Of a stretch of 57,500 nt of DNA, positions 18,594 through 32,613 are shown in pieces. The stretch comes from Prorocentrum cordatum (taxonomy: Eukaryota > Sar > Dinophyceae > Prorocentrales > Prorocentraceae), in the NCBI GenBank assembly GCA_963575745.1, contig CAUYUJ010014616.1, forward strand, positions 541,097-598,596, given 5' to 3'. Under the pieces are notes generated by a model. That model saw nothing but the letters and a program-made list of their open reading frames with translations. It was not told the DNA's origin and made no database searches. Position 1 is the first letter of the stretch; each line of letters begins with the position of its first letter. The translations under genes and the position numbers were made by a program.

Positions 18594-21500
18594 TTAGCGC
18601 GGGGCACCAGGTGGAGCGCCGCGGAGCGATGACAGTATAGCTTGGATGGTGAGTGACGGCGCAGCACCATCGGGCGAGGGCGTAAGCAGCTCGGCGAAGG
18701 CACGCCCGGCGCTGTGGAGGCGCTGGAGCAGAGGGCCTTGACGGGCTTGAGCAGCGGCGAGGTCCGCGGCGAGAGCAGCACATCTCTGCTGAAGAGCGGC
18801 CATAGCATGGGGCAGCTCGGTTTCGCGGTCGGTGAGGGGCGGCTGCTCAGTGTCAGCGGCCGCAGGCTTCGTGGCTGGGACGAGGTCATCAGTGCGCCTG
18901 GCCAAGTGGTGGGCTGGCGCAGTACGGCACCCCGTGTGCTGACGGCCGTCACCCTTGAGAGGTGACTGGAGGGTAACACACGGCCCCAGGGCTGGAGCCG
19001 CTAGGGCCTCGCCCCGTGAGGTCGGACGAGCCGCGTCCTCACACCCAGCAACAGTGGAAGCATGGACGGGGTGCGGCGGCCTGACTGGCTCGGTGCCCTG
19101 CGGGGGGGCTGGAGCCGCCCCCGCGGGCTGGCGCTGGTGGGGGGACGGAGTGAGTGGCACGGTAGGACCAATCATGATGTCATGCGAGGGCTCTGAGGTC
19201 GGCCGCGTAGTCGGGAGGCGTCTCGATAGGGCGGCATGGTCGGCAGCGTGGGGTGTCGGCGGAGCGTCGTCTATGCTGCCACTCGGTCCGAGGGGGTCAA
19301 CCAGGTCATCGTCGGCGTCTTGACGGTGGGCGACCTCATCATGTGGGTGCACTGTCGCTCTCGGTGGCGGAGTCGCGGTAGGCGTCGGGAGGTTGCCCGA
19401 CGGGGCAGGGTTGTCGCTGGCTGGGCCGTCGTCCAAGAAGTCCAATCCCCCCACCGAAGCCGCACGGGTCGTCCTCCTGTTCATCGGCGTCTTGGAGGTG
19501 AGCGACGTCATCATGTGGGTGCGGTGCCGCTCTCGGTGGCGGAGTCGAGGTGGGCGTCGTGCGGATGCCCGACGGGGCAAGGTTGGCGCTGGCTGGCCCG
19601 TCGTCCAGGAAGTCTAGTCCCCCGCCGAAGCCGAACGGGTCGTCCTCCTGTTCGTCGTATATCGCTCGTTGGGCCTCGGCCCAGAGCTCGTCCGGGTTCT
19701 GCGGGATGTCTGGTCCAGCCGCGGGTGGTGCCTGGTCCGACAGCAGGGGGTTTGGTTCCATTTTGCTGAGTTCCGCAGCTGTAAACCCAGCCCTGCGGTG
19801 TGGGAGCGGGAGAGTGCGGTGTCTGCGCTCGTAAATAGCGACAGCGACCCCATGGAGCACGGTCGCTTGGCGATGTCGCGTTTTGGCAGCTTCGACAATG
19901 TCGTCTGGAAGGTTGTGAGTGCGTGCCGCCATTGTGGCAAGGGCGTCAGCCTGACGGTTGAACTCCTCCGCAATGGGCCCGATGAGCCCAAGGTCGATGC
20001 CCGTGTCTCCCAGGTGGCTGGCGATTTTTTCGACGCGGAACATGTTTGGCTTGGCCATAACACATCGGTGGATCTTTTCCCAGAGGTCCACGTGCGTGCC
20101 CTGCGGCGCTGGATGTCCGTCGATGATGCTTTGGAACCCATCGACCACCGCCTGGTTGTCCACGAAAACGTGCACGGGCCGTTCGGCACATGCCGTAAGG
20201 TGGACGATGGCGAGGGTCTCCGCAACCTGGGCGTTCTGCGTTAGGCCGTGGACGCGTGCACTGTAGTTCATGCGATGGTCGATGCCGTAGTAGACGCCGT
20301 AACCCGCTCGTGCTAGCAATGGGATGGCTTGGTTGGTGCATGCACCGTCTGTGGCAGCGTAGACCCATGTCCAACCAGTGTCGTGGTCAAGGTAGGTGGT
20401 GTAGGTGTCCTGGGCTGAAGCCGCAGGATCTCCCTCAGGGGAGGGCCGCGGTATGGGCTGTGGCAGCGGGTCCCTCGCGAGGTCGGCCTGCAGGTCGAGG
20501 AGGGCTGGGTCTTCGTCGAAGAGCCCGCAGTGTCTTGTGTGCGGCGGGAGACGGGCCCACTGGTCGTCACTGATGAGGGTGGTGAGAGGGAGTCTTTCAC
20601 GGGCCCAGCACTTGCAGTCGCGGACAGTGTGCTCCTGAGTTTCCTCTTCCTCGTCGCAGTATCGGCAGATGGGGCTGGGGTCAGCTGACGTGTTTGATCG
20701 GGATCGTCGCTGTTGGGTGTGGTCCCCGCCCGACAGGTAGTTCAGGAGGAGCGCCAGCTGCCAGGCAGTGCATTTGGCTGCTCCTTTAGTTCGGGCGAGC
20801 CACGTGCTGGCGAAGAGGTCGAGGCCCTGTTTGACAGAGGCAAGGTATCCAAGGTCGTGTCGCCGTGGCTTGATCCTCCGCAGAAAGGCTCTGCGTTGTG
20901 AGGCCCGCAGCATGTGAAGGAAGGCGTTTTGGGGTAAATTCAGCCAGCTGATCTGGCAGCCCCAGTCGTCGTACATGATGCCAAATGTGGGCCAGGTCCA
21001 TCGGAGCTGCTGGAGCGACTGGACGAGTCGTCCGACGGGTCCTCCACCAAACAGGGTCTGGACGTGGTGTTGGAGGTCTCTGGCGAGCCCGCAGAGTGTA
21101 ACGTCGCGGTTAACCTGTCGCCGCAGGCACAGGAATGCTTCACGCTGCGTGATGGCGTCGATCTCAGGGCGTGTCCTGGGACGCACACGGCCATGAGAGT
21201 CCAGAACTCGACCCACTTGTTCCCCTTGGGGCGGATAGCCGCCTTGAGGGCGTGGTTGTAGGCAGTTTTGGCTGGGCCCGATGGTGCTTGAATGTCGGTG
21301 CCCGTGGTGCAGACACTGGCAGCAAGGGAACGGGCGTGCCGCGCCTTGATGAGCATCGGCGATGGGAGCTTGCCAATGCGCGGCAGGCGAATAGTCGCCC
21401 TCCGTACACGGGCGTCTGCGGTGGCCGTGAGGTTAAGCGCGGCTGGAGCCGGCGCTGCCTCGGCGTTGATGTAACTCCCGACGAGCTTGAAGGTATCGAC

Positions 21501-24500
21501 CACACGTAAGGGGCGCTCCGCCAGAGTGAGCTGGGTGACGGCGGCGTGAAGTTCGTCGGTGAGCGCCCACCCTGCCACTTTACCAGTGTGGATGCGTTGA
21601 CCTGAGAATCGATCAAACTTGGCGGTTTCGTCAAGAGATTTCTGCAGCTCAGACGCGGTGTGGGTAGTGGAGTTGCTGTCGTCAACAAAGGTAGTGCTGA
21701 GCGATCGAGGAACGTATCGATGCTGCCTCTTTGTCCACACGCACATGAGCAGCTTGATGTCGTCCAGGGACCACGAACTTCCCTGGAGGTGACCGTTAGT
21801 CCTGGTCAAGTCCTTAGAGTACGCTCCGTTCATGCGGATGTAGCGTTTGTGGTGCCTGTAGAAATTTCGGCGGACAGTAACGATGTCTTGAGGGCACCCC
21901 GCGTGCAGCGCAAGGTTAAGGCAGATGTCCGTGATGAGGTAATCGAAGCACTTCTGTCGGTCTAGGGCAGCTCCAGCTAAGGGGAGGAGTAAAGCCCTGG
22001 CGTGCTCGATGCGCAGGGCGAGAGAGGTGCTGACATCCCCAATGGTAGCTTTGGGAACAGCGCCGAAGCTCGTGGCGTGGGTCCATCCTTTCCGCCAGTC
22101 CGTGAGGCTACGGTAGGCTGGCGCTTCCCACGCGTACATCCAAACGGAAAGAACCGAGAGAAGTCGTTGGTCCGTCGGGAGTTCCCCTCGGCCTTTTCGG
22201 AGGCACGGGTTTGGCACGTGAAGGAGGGGTTCTGGGATGGTGCCAGTGCGTTGCATAGCACGTAAGACGCTGGCGAAGAGGCGAAGGATGTCGTCGGGTA
22301 ACTCCTTGGCCTCCTTAGTTGTCCAGCCGTCGAGTCCCCCCGCGCGGCGCGGTGAACGGGTGCGAATGAAGTGGATGAGTTGGTCGTCGGTGAGGTGGAA
22401 AGGGGCTGCTGGTGATGGCGTAGGCAGCTCTTGTCGGTACTCGTCGTAGAAGTCCGCCCACGTCGGCATAGCTTCGGCGTCATGACCCGCGCGAGCGCGG
22501 TACCTGCCCAAGATGGGCTCCCAGGTGTCGACCATGAGCTTAAGCATGTCTTTGGTGTTGGCAACAATGGCGTTGGCGGGAAGGGCGTCGGGAACCTGGG
22601 CAGGTGGTGGGTCACATGTGTGGCCTTCGTCGTTGTCCGTGTCGAGCGAGCTACCGTCGCTGGGGCTGAAGCCGCCAGCGTCGGTGTCGGCATCACTATC
22701 GTCCGTGCAGGCTTGGTCAGGGTTGAAGGCGGTGGTGTCGCAGTGGAGTTGCGTATCGTCGGGAGTGGTGGGCGTGCGGAGATACGCCGTGGGCGAACAG
22801 TCAGCAGCCCGTGTGTATATGGCCGCCTTTCGCCCGCTCGGCTCGCGGACACCCTCAGCCCAAATCTTGATGCGTTCAGCTTTGGCTCGGTTTGCACGTC
22901 GCGCCAGCTCTGAGTCAAGGTTTTGGATCAGACGGTCCAGGTGCTCTCCGTGTGGTGCTGGCTCGTCGGGGTTCCAGGCCTCGGGAAAGGCTAGGAGGAC
23001 CGTGGGGCGCAGCTTGTGACAGAGAAGGCGGGCCGCGGTCCACGTGCAGTCGATGCGCTGCGCCAGGTACGGCGGGATGGCACGGCCGTCAATGTGGTGG
23101 TGCTGTCCGATGAAGCGAAGCTCACAAAGTTGCCGATGGAGCTTGCGAAGGCGGTTCATGTGAATCGTGGAAGCTCCGTAGGTGGGAAAGGCGCGGGGGA
23201 CAGCGGGTCGCTCCTCGAACGTGGGTGTGAGCCCGTGCATGGTAGGGGGCTTCTTTTTTGGGTGGTCTGGCGGTGGAGGTGGCAGGTCGCGCAGCCGAGT
23301 GAGATGGTACTCATGGCTGGCCTCGTTTGCCAGGGCGAACATGCGTTCCACATCGTCGCGTGTGTCGGCCTGCTCCATGCGGTCCTGGTATCGCCCTGCG
23401 ATGAGGGTCCCTAATGCCTGAAGTTCGTGGCCCTCATGAGCTCCATCGTTAGGAGGGTAAGGCGTGGGGGCTAGAAGGCGTCGGGCCGTATGGCCGAGGC
23501 GGCTAAGGTCGAGCGTGACCTGCAGGCCAACATGGGACTTCGCTGGCAAGTCACGCAGATAGCAGAAGTCGGTGACAAGGGATCGCGCCGCTTGGTTGGC
23601 GATGATGTAATCGATGCGCGAAGTGCGGGGACACTTGGTGACGCGGTCCCAGTCAGGGATATTGCCATATGTGTGCATGGTGTGGTCAGGGGTGCCTTCA
23701 GCGACGTTAAACCATCCATGCTGCATCATGTGCAGCAGGTGTGGATTGTCGTCGATGTTCGTGTTGGCGTCCATGCAAATGAAATACGGGGCTGAGCCGA
23801 CCCTCGCGGCGGCGCAGTCAGCTAGCCGAAACAAGTCGGTGCTGTCTCCTCCAGCGACCCCGTAGAGGCTCGCTATGTAGATCCCAGCGGGCCCGTGGTT
23901 GTTTCTTCGCCGCCTGCGGCGGTGCTGGGTGCAGAGCGGGAGGAAGGCCTCGTGTCATCTTTTCTTGGCCTTGAGTGTGGCGATACAGGACGCAGTGTCG
24001 TCGACGGTGGAGTCGACGATGGCGTCCTTAGAGAGGATGGCGACCCCTCCCGAGGCGCCAGTGTTGCCCTCGACCGTGTGGTCTGTGCCGCCGTGGGCAG
24101 CTTTGCGCTGGGCTCGCGCCAGATCCAGGTCAGGTCCCAGACTGGCATGATATCCCCCGTGGTGTGGATTGGCGGCGTTGGTAGCGATGGCTTGTCTGGT
24201 AGGCTTGGCATGTCGGGTCTCCTGCAGTGCTATGACTGCGGCGTTGTGGTCGACACCTAGAGCGGTGATGGTTGGCCAGTTCGCTGGGAGACTCGTGATG
24301 TTGAGGCTGACGAGGTGGATGGAGCGACCTGGCCCGTCTCCATCGGTGGAGCTGGGGTTGGCTCGTCCCGCACGGTGGAGGGCAGCCTGGCCCTCACCCA
24401 GGTAGGAGGCTTGGCCACAGTAGGAGCTCATGGCGTCCCTGCAGATTGGCTTGAACGGGGCTGAAGCCGCCGTCAGGCCAGAAGTATAGGCGAGGCATGG

Positions 24501-27500
24501 TCGACACTGCGCCAGGGGGGGTTCATAAACATCGGCAAAACTGCATCGAAAAATCCTCCTCACTCCTGTACCGTGGGGGACGAGGGGAGGAGAGGTGAGA
24601 CGGCAGCAGAGGGAGAGGGAGGCGACTCCTCGATCCGTCCTGCCGAACACAAGAGCAAAAGCAAACCAGCGGCGGCAGCTCGGCGCGGCAGCGGCGCAAC
24701 GCGCGCGCATATACTGCGCACGCGACACCGCTGGTCCGTCCTGCGGCGGCGCGCCCGCCCCGTCAGTACCGTGATGAGCAGCATCAGGTGGAACAGCTCG
24801 AGCAGCGCGGTCGGTGGCCTGGCGCTGAGCCTCGTCCATGCCCGCTGCCGTGAGGCACGCGTTGCGGACAGGACTGACTCCACGCGGGGCCGCCGCTGCC
24901 GCGGCAGCGGCTGAGGTGGCGGGGGCGCCGCCACGACTCTGTGGAGAGAGCGGTGAGCCGCCGCCGAAACCCGCCGCGAGGTCCTTGACGCGGTACTTGT
25001 TCTTGAACGGGTCGAAGGTCGGCGCCTCGTCGATGGGGACGACCACGCGGGTGGGCGGCGGCAGCTCCTGGTCCGTGGACGGCGTCGGCTCGAGGTCGAC
25101 CTGGCCAGGTTCGATGGCGCTGGCACCAAAGCGTGGCACCACCTCGGGGGCTTGGCCATCAGCCTGAGTCTCGCGGGGCGGCGAGCTCGTGGAGCTCCCA
25201 GGGGCCTTGCGCGAGCTGTGGCGGCTGCAGGACCTGCTGCGCGGGACGCGCCCTCCCGTGTGGCGGTCTCGTGGCGAGGTCGCCTGGGCGTTAGCACGCG
25301 CAGAGTCCGCCCTGCTCGGGGAGCGGATCGGCGCTGCGCAGGGTGTTGGACTGGGCTGGCGGGGGCCGCCTGCGCCGCCCGCCGCCGAGGCTGCAGCCTG
25401 GTCAGGGTCGACAGCGTCAGGGCGGGGGCTGATGTGATGGGCACTTCCGTCGCTGTGCCGCGGGGAGGCGCTGTGGTGCGCCTGGGTGTACGTGAGGACG
25501 AGCGGGACGAGCGGCTGCCTCTCGCGCTCAGGTGGGGCAGGTTTTGCCTGGGCAGGGCGCAGCGATGCGGCCACGTTTGGCGGGGGCGTGTGTTGGCGCG
25601 GTTGCCAAGCGCGCACGTTCGCATCGCGCCATCCTTCAGGGCGCCCTGTCCTGCCACGGTTTGGTGCAGCCCCCTGGGCTGAAGCCGCAGGGGTTGCCAC
25701 TGCGGGCTGGTTGCTGGGTGTGCTGTCATGGCGGCCTGGGTAATGGCCCCAGGCGCGCGTGGACCCTGGCACGGGCGAGGTGGCCCGTGGGGGAGCCTGC
25801 TCGAGTGCCCGCGGGTAGCCGATGACCGCTGGGTGCACCCTGGCGTGGGGGGCATGGCCGTAGCTGGAGGCGGCTGCTCCAGCCGCCGCGGGCCTGGCGC
25901 CAATGGGGCCACGGTGATAGGCGGCGCCCCCGCCGTACACCGTGCTGCCGCCTGTCGGGACGCGCGCGGGGGAGCGGTTGCGCGGCGTGCTCGGCTGACC
26001 TGCGTCGCGCTGGTCGCGCTGCTGAATGCGCTGCTGGTGCTGTTGGTAGCGCTGCTGGTCGGCTCTCGAGAGCGGGCGGGTGTCGGGGAGGATAGTGGGC
26101 ACGTCGGGCCGCCGCCAGCCCTGGTAGACGTGCTCGAAGGCGTGGTCTGGGTAAGTCTCCCCGACGGGTGAGTATCGCCGCACATGCTCCATGTAGTCAA
26201 TGTTCTGCGGCTCGGGGAGCACCGTGATGTTTACAGCTCGCTGGTGCGCTGGTCCATAGAGACAGAAACTACCACGGTTGCTGCGGTCGTGATTCAGCTC
26301 GGCTTCGGTCGTGGCACGGCTCACCATGGCGTCGCAGAGGCGCATGTCGTATTCGAGAGCTTGAGGCCCAGGGCCGCCCTCGGCGTCCCAGTACAGTACC
26401 ACATCTCGCCAGCGGGTGCGGGTAGTGTGGATGCGCTCGGCGATGGACTCGCAGACGGTCCTGACTGTGACACGATCCCTATGCATGTTGGTGATGGCTA
26501 GGGAGTAAGGTCGGCGGACCGTTTTGTTGAAGGTGAAGTCCTCCTTGAGGGCCTGGTGGGGGCCGAAGAGCACGTAGCCTTCCCTCCACAGCGGTTGGTC
26601 GGGGGACGGGTCTTCAGGCATCCCCGTTCCTGTGAACCCAGGTGGCCGCCTCGTGCCGTCGGGCAATCCCTGCCTGGGGACGCGCCGCGGCCTCGGTGGA
26701 AGATACCATTGACCCTGGTAACCAGCTTGGCCTGGTTGTGGAGGCTCCCCCCCGGGGCCTGAAGGCGCTCGGGGGGGCTCCTTGAGGTCGTGGTGGGCTG
26801 GCGCGTTGCCGTATTGGCGGGCAAGGATGTGCGGAGGCATCCCTGTGGCACGGACGTCGAACAGGCTGTGCGGACTAGGCGGATGGGGGCACCTGCTGGA
26901 GAGGCAGCATGTGTCGGAGTCCCTGTTGTCGGTGCTGTATGCACACGTCCAGCTGTTGCAAGAGTAGTCCGTGGACCAGTCCATAAGTGCACGTAGTCCG
27001 CTGAGGGCGCAGTCTGGGCACGTTGGTTGGCCCGAGGTGCCGAGCTGCGTGTTGCGGCGGGCCGCACAGTACTGACAGCATTGGAATCGGCACTGTAGGC
27101 ATGACCAGCGTCCTGGTAGGGGCGGGAGCGCTTGCTCGTTTGTGCCTGGGTCGTCTGGGTGGGGTCGGGGTCGATCCCACAAGGGCCAGACGTCGGCAAA
27201 CCAGGACTGGCCTGTAGTGCGGACGACCTCGGCGGGGAGGCGAGCGTCGTCGGCATGGCGCTCGATCCACTGGGGGCCCATGTCCGCTGGTACCATGACC
27301 GTGCGCCACGTGTCATCCGCCTTGACGTGGACTTGGGTCGGTGCCCAGAGCTTGGTAGTGGTATCGCCATGGTCGTGGTGGAGGATGACCCAGCCGTCGC
27401 GACCCGCCACCGCAGGGTCGATAACGCGATGGCCCATGACGGTCGTCCCCCACGGTAAGTAGGCGCCGTCGTGGTGATCGCCAGGGTCAAGCCAGACCTC

Positions 27501-30500
27501 GATGCCAGGGGCATTGACACGGGCCCGCACATCGCGGACGTGGAAGGCGAGGACGTGGTAGGCGGTCGGCTCCTCTTCCGTCACGATGTGCTCCCACGTC
27601 TCGATGTCGCTGTTGTCCGAGGTGGAGTTTCCGCCACTCTGCCGTGACGAACGGGAGGCGGATCGCCGTGGGCGGGCGTGGCCTCGGGCGAGGGCGGCGG
27701 CCGCGCTGATGAGGGACGGCATACGGCGGTCGTCGTCTCCTGATGTCGTCGATGAGCGGTCTGGACTGTGTGCCAGAGCGGCACCTGACTGGTAGGTGCG
27801 CGGTGGGCCAGGCGCGGCCCCAGGGCTGGAGCCGCTGGGGCGCGACTCACGTGCGTCGGGATGCCCCCGCACGGGGATGGCTTGCAAGCCCGTGTACACC
27901 AGGTCGATCAGTGGCTGCGGGTCCAGCTGGAGCTTGCGAAGCGAGACGCGTGGACGGGGCTGGTTGGGGTCGGCCCTGGTGGCTGCTTCAGTGTCATAGT
28001 GCTGTTTGGCCCATGCTCGCGCTGCCTCTGGCGAGTATAGTGCCTGCGGCGGTGGCCACGCTGCCGCGATGTCCAGCCTGCGCCGGGTGCTAGCTTCCTG
28101 TCGTGGGCTTCAGCCGCCTCACGGAGATCTGGATGATCGTAGCCAGCGATGTGGAGGGCGTGCGCACAGTCGCCCATGCCATAGGCTTGTGGTAGGGCAC
28201 GGCACCTGGAGGCAGCTTCCGTGGGGGCACACCAGTCCATGCGGATGAGGAGGCTCAGGACCCGAGGGTAGATGAGGCGCGCTCCGTGGGCCTCCCCTTT
28301 AACGAAGTTGTGCCAGTTCTCACCGCGCGGTGGTTGGGTGGCCTCGCACATCCAGAGCGCGATGGGTCCCCACGCGAGGGTGTCGTCTTCGAGGCTGTAG
28401 GGCGGGTGGGGCGGCACTGCGTACCACGCGGCCAGCGACGGGTGCACACTCACGTACGTGCGGCCAACATTTGTGCCAGTTCGACCCTTCGCTTCACGGC
28501 GGGGGCCTGGCAGGAGGTGCCCTCCGTTGACAGCGAGACGGGCCGCAAGGTCGCCGCGGGTCCCATGCCAGAAGACCGTGGGCGCGTCGGTGGTGGGTTG
28601 ACGGAGGTCCCACGTGAGGTAGGGGAAGATCGTCTCACCTGAGTTCCCGCACGAGTCTTCCAGCACCCAAGTGAGGCGGTTCGGGGGCTTCTGCATGATC
28701 TCAGTCCACGGCGCCAGCGCTTGGAGTGTTGGATCATGGGTGAATCGAGGATGGTCATGGAGTCGCAGAGCGTCTTTGATGTCCTCTGTAGACACGCCAC
28801 TGTTACCAAGCGCAAAGCCGTTTTGGTACAGGGCGGTGTGGATGCTCGTCGGCGGCACAGGGACCGCTGGGTCGCGCTGGATGGTGTTGCGTAAGTTGCG
28901 CGTCGGTGGCCTAAGGGCTGGGTGGGGCATACCAGGGCCTGGAGGCGCCTGGGGCCTGGCGGGTGATGCGTAGCGTGCTCGCCGTCGTGGTGGCTGGGTG
29001 TCCATGTCGGAAGAGGAACCACGAGCATCTGCATGTCGGAAGATGGACCACGGGCTGTCGAGGGTGCGCTCACGTGTTTCCCTTACCTCGGCGTCGCTGC
29101 CCTGGGCTGTGGCGTCTTCGTGGGTCGGTGGGTTACCATACACCGCGCCGCTCATGGGGCCGTCTCGCGGGGACGGGCTGGTCGATCGTGGTGTGACAGA
29201 CGAGGCTCTCGATATCGCGGCAGTGACTTCGACAATGGCGGCGGTGGTGGCGGTGGTGACATCGGCGACTGCGGCGGCAACTGCAGCGGCGTAGTGTTCC
29301 TGTAGCAGCGGATGTCGAAGTGAGTGCACGTGCTGGCTCTCGGGTTCGTCGGGAAGCGTGCGCGGCATTGTGTATGTGGTCTCATCGCGCGGCCTCCTGC
29401 TCGGTTGGCAACAGCGGAGGCACCACTGGGCCGTGGATGAGTCCAGGGCACGCGCACAGATGCGGGCTCCTACGTGTCCGACGGCTCCTTGAGCGAGGAG
29501 TTTGGCGCCGACCAGTAGAAGACCGCACACCACTCCGCCAGTGGCAATAGCTCCGAGTTTGCCACTGGCCCATTTCAGGACACCCCCGAGGCCAAACCCG
29601 ACTGCGCTGGCTCCGCCCGAGACGATATCTCTGAGTTTGGCGCTGGTCCACTTGAGAATACCCCACAGTGCGGGCGTGACGTTGTATGCCGTTGTACGTC
29701 GGGGTGTAATGGGCACAGATGGGCCTGGTGCCGCCGCTTGACGTCGTCGTCGCTGCCGGTAGCTGGGGTCTCGGCTCGGTGTCGGCAAGTACCCGTCGAT
29801 CTGGTCCTTGTACGGCATGGCTATCACGATGGCGTACGTGGCCACGAAGAGGCAAATGAGACAGCCACAGTGTCGTGAGGCCGCTGCGCCGTGCTGGGCC
29901 TCGTAGGAGCCGCTGGCGTCTGGGTTCGCGTCGTCGATGGGGTCGTTGTCGATGTCAGCCTGCCAGTGTTCAACGGCACTGGGATTGGAGTCAGTCACGT
30001 TAGCACGGCAGACAAGGGTGCGGGGCGTGGTACTGCCACCTGCGGTCTGGAGACGTCCAGGTCCAGCCAATGCTGCAGCGGGGCTAAAGCCGCCACTGCG
30101 CGGGCTGGTTAGAGCTGGCGATGCAGTGGGATGGCTTGTCGCGTCGGCGGCAGTGGCGCCTTCAGCTTCGTTGAACTGTGCGCTGGGAACGGCCTGAGCA
30201 GAGTTGTTAGGCGGACTGCTGTGCGACGGGGGGCGCCCTATGTAGGGTTCGCTGTCACGGTCACGCTGGGCCGTGTCACCTAGCGGTGCCGTGCCGTTGC
30301 GATCCTGGGTATCCATGTCGTCCTGGCTATCGTCCGACGCGTGGAACGAGTCCAGGGATATGTTGCTGATATCGCTGGCCGCGATATGCTGGGGCAGAAG
30401 AGGTTCGGCGTCGGCCGCGGGCTGGTCACACGTGGCGTGCTGGGCGAGGGGGCCAGCTGGCGGTGGTAGGTTTAGCGGTTCCATCGGTGCCGCGGCGAGC

Positions 30501-31549
30501 TCCGCCTCGACAAGCGGCTGCATGTCTGGCGGGTGGTGCAGGATCGCATCCGCGAGGTACGCCAGGGCGTCTTGGTCAGGTGGAGGGAGGCCTCTTGGCA
30601 GCAAGGCGTGGGCCCGTGAGAGGTATGGCGGCAATGGTGCCGTGAAAGCCTCAGGGCCGGCGAGCTGAGCACGAGCGCCCTGGTATTCCAGAAGGAGGCC
30701 AAAGTAGCGGATGGGGTACTCGCGGCTGCCCTGGATACGAGTGAGGTTGCGGTTGGTGCGCTGTCTGTCGGGGCCTGCTCTATGCCAGATGTCCTCGCAC
30801 ATGTCGATCGCGGTGCGCTGGCGCAGGGCGTCGTTTTTCTCTTCGGAGTACTCCTGGAAAAAGTGGTCGTACTGTGGCAGATGGAGCGTCGCCAGGATGT
30901 ACGGGACGCAGTCCTCGAGCCATGCCCAGAACACGTCCTGGTGGTCCTCACCTGGTGCCCACGCCGCGGCGCACGGTATGAGCCGAGCTCGGATCATCAT
31001 CAGGTGCCAGAAAGCGGGGTCCTCCTCGGGTTCGCCCCTGGCGCACAGAGGGGTAATGAGACCCGTGGGGCTATAGCGGGGCACGACAGCGGGGCTGAAG
31101 CCGCCACTGTGTGCATGGCCTTGGTCAGCGGCCCCGTCGAGGATGTGCTGCACGACGGTCGAGGCCACGCTGAGGGTGGACTGCGATGCATGTGTCGTAG
31201 TTGACGAGGGCGTGCATGCGCTCGCGATGGCGCCCAACGGTCCGTTGCCGCACGGACCCGCGGCGGCGGTGCTGTTCACGATCGGGTCCAAAATGGTGCA
31301 GTGATCGTACTTGTAGATGCTGTCATCGTAAAGGTAGAAGAGCGTCCCACGTTCAGCGTGTCGCAGGAAAACCTCACCAACATGTTGGGGCGCACCGCCT
31401 GAAGACGGGCGTGCTCCAGCTAGCGAGGGGAGGGCCATGCTGCAGGCAAGGCGCCGCATGATGGCGAGGCCAGGCGGGCGGCGCGAGCGATGAGCCAAAA
31501 GCTGCATGTCGGCACACGTCCTCAAATACCCCTGAATGCTCATGTACAT
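18594..31549 (-). pseudogene. Element A ORF2 (endonuclease, RT, RNase H), broken
   Basis: The ATG is taken at 31549 (MYMSIQGYL), equivalent to 47627 in B; a GTG four codons upstream is not needed. The frame is cut into pieces 31549-27908, 27899-23955, 23834-20940, 21216-19339 and 19580-18594 by three frameshifts and one stop. Domain positions: membrane segments about 29815-29885 and 29450-29585; ART-like module about 28335-28585; Cys-rich region 26880-27118; endonuclease 23505-24335; RT 21550-22400 (FVDD near 21680-21692); CCHC finger 20605-20665; RNase H 19920-20385. A 41-residue segment near 31115-31240 is absent from B. Confidence 0.9.
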
Positions 31550-32613
31550 TGCAACAATCACGCCCCCTGCAAGACTGCGGGTGTCCCTACACCAGATAGC
31601 TTGCGCGTGCTGCTGCCAAAACAGACATGAGGTGACAAGAAAGAGATACGACGCGAAGAGGGAAGAGATGCCTCTGAAGGCGCTTCCTCGGAGGGCTGAG
31701 GCGGGCTCTCTGAGGCACCTTCAATAGGGTTCCTGGGTGGCCCGACCCTTGTCTTTGCCTTTGTCAGCCCCTGGGGGCCCCGTCCCTGGGGTGACCTGGC
31801 CTGGCTGGTCGATCCACCCGCAGACAGCCACGGGTTCAGCGGCCGCTGCAGCTTCCTCCTTCTTAGTTTCCAGAGTGGCCACTTGTGGCAGGTGGATGGT
31901 GCCCCCCGTGAGGTGCCCGAGGAGGGCCTGGATGTCGCCGCGCAGTGCAGCGGCGTCGGCGGTTGCCGTCTGTTGCTGGGTGACGACGGTGGCAAGCCCC
32001 CGTTCCAACCCTGAGACGTGCTCCGTGAGTGTGGCCTGGGAGGAGAGAACGCCCGCAAGCTGGACCTGCATGTTATCCACCGTGTTGGCTAGCAGCTCGT
32101 GCTGCTGTTCCATGTGCTGGATGCGGGTCGCGGCAGCATCTGGCGGTTGAGAGGCCGATGCGAAGCGCTCCCCGAAGGTGTTGAGTTCGTGGGAGGCCTC
32201 GCTGTATTCATCGCCTGATGAGAGGATCTCGACGTCCTCGGCGTCGCCTGGTACTTCGGCGGCTGTGGCAGCGTCGCCTTCGGTGTGGCCCCCACCTTCT
32301 GCCGCCACCGTGCCAAGCCGAGAGTCATGACCACCTGATCCTGGGGCGGCCGTTTGTTCAGCGGCTCCGTCCGTGCCGTGCGGGGGTGCAGAGGAGCTGC
32401 GGCCTGGGGCGCAGTGTGACCTTGCGTGCGGCGGGACGTCACGTTTCCCGCTGGAGGATCGGTGGCGCTTGGCTGAAGGCTCCTCCTTGGGGATCAGGAG
32501 CGGTGCGACGCCCTTGCCTTTGGGCGTGGCAGTCATGAGGTCGTGGAGGTAGGGGCTCTGGGCCGCTTTGGTGAGGAGTGTGCCGGTGGCGGGGCTAAAG
32601 CCGCCACCACGGG
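18984..32613 (-). repeat. Covarying-arm hairpins in element A (core GGCT-NN-AGCC-G)
   Basis: Copies: 18984-19006, 19100-19124, 20408-20428, 22658-22680, 24455-24473, 25671-25693, 27818-27840, 30075-30099, 31086-31110 and about 32583-32613. The core GGCT-(GA/GG/AA)-AGCC-G is constant. The outer arms differ at each site but pair with each other: GCGGGGG/CCCCCGC, TCCTG/CAGGA, CGCTGG/CCAGCG, ACGG/CCGT, CCCCTG/CAGGGG, CCCCAG/CTGGGG. All lie in ORF1 or ORF2 and are read in different frames: GGFSP, AASAP/AASAQ or SGSSPG. Confidence 0.8.

Noticed and set aside
18458-18979. Alternative-frame ORFs at the end of element A ORF2
   Set aside because: Comparison with B shows the true frame ending at 18594; the others are shadows that continue into the 3' UTR.
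28100-28125. A further GGCTGAAGCC core in reverse orientation
   Set aside because: The arms do not pair beyond a few bases and the sequence reads as ordinary coding (EAAEAHD); treated as chance.
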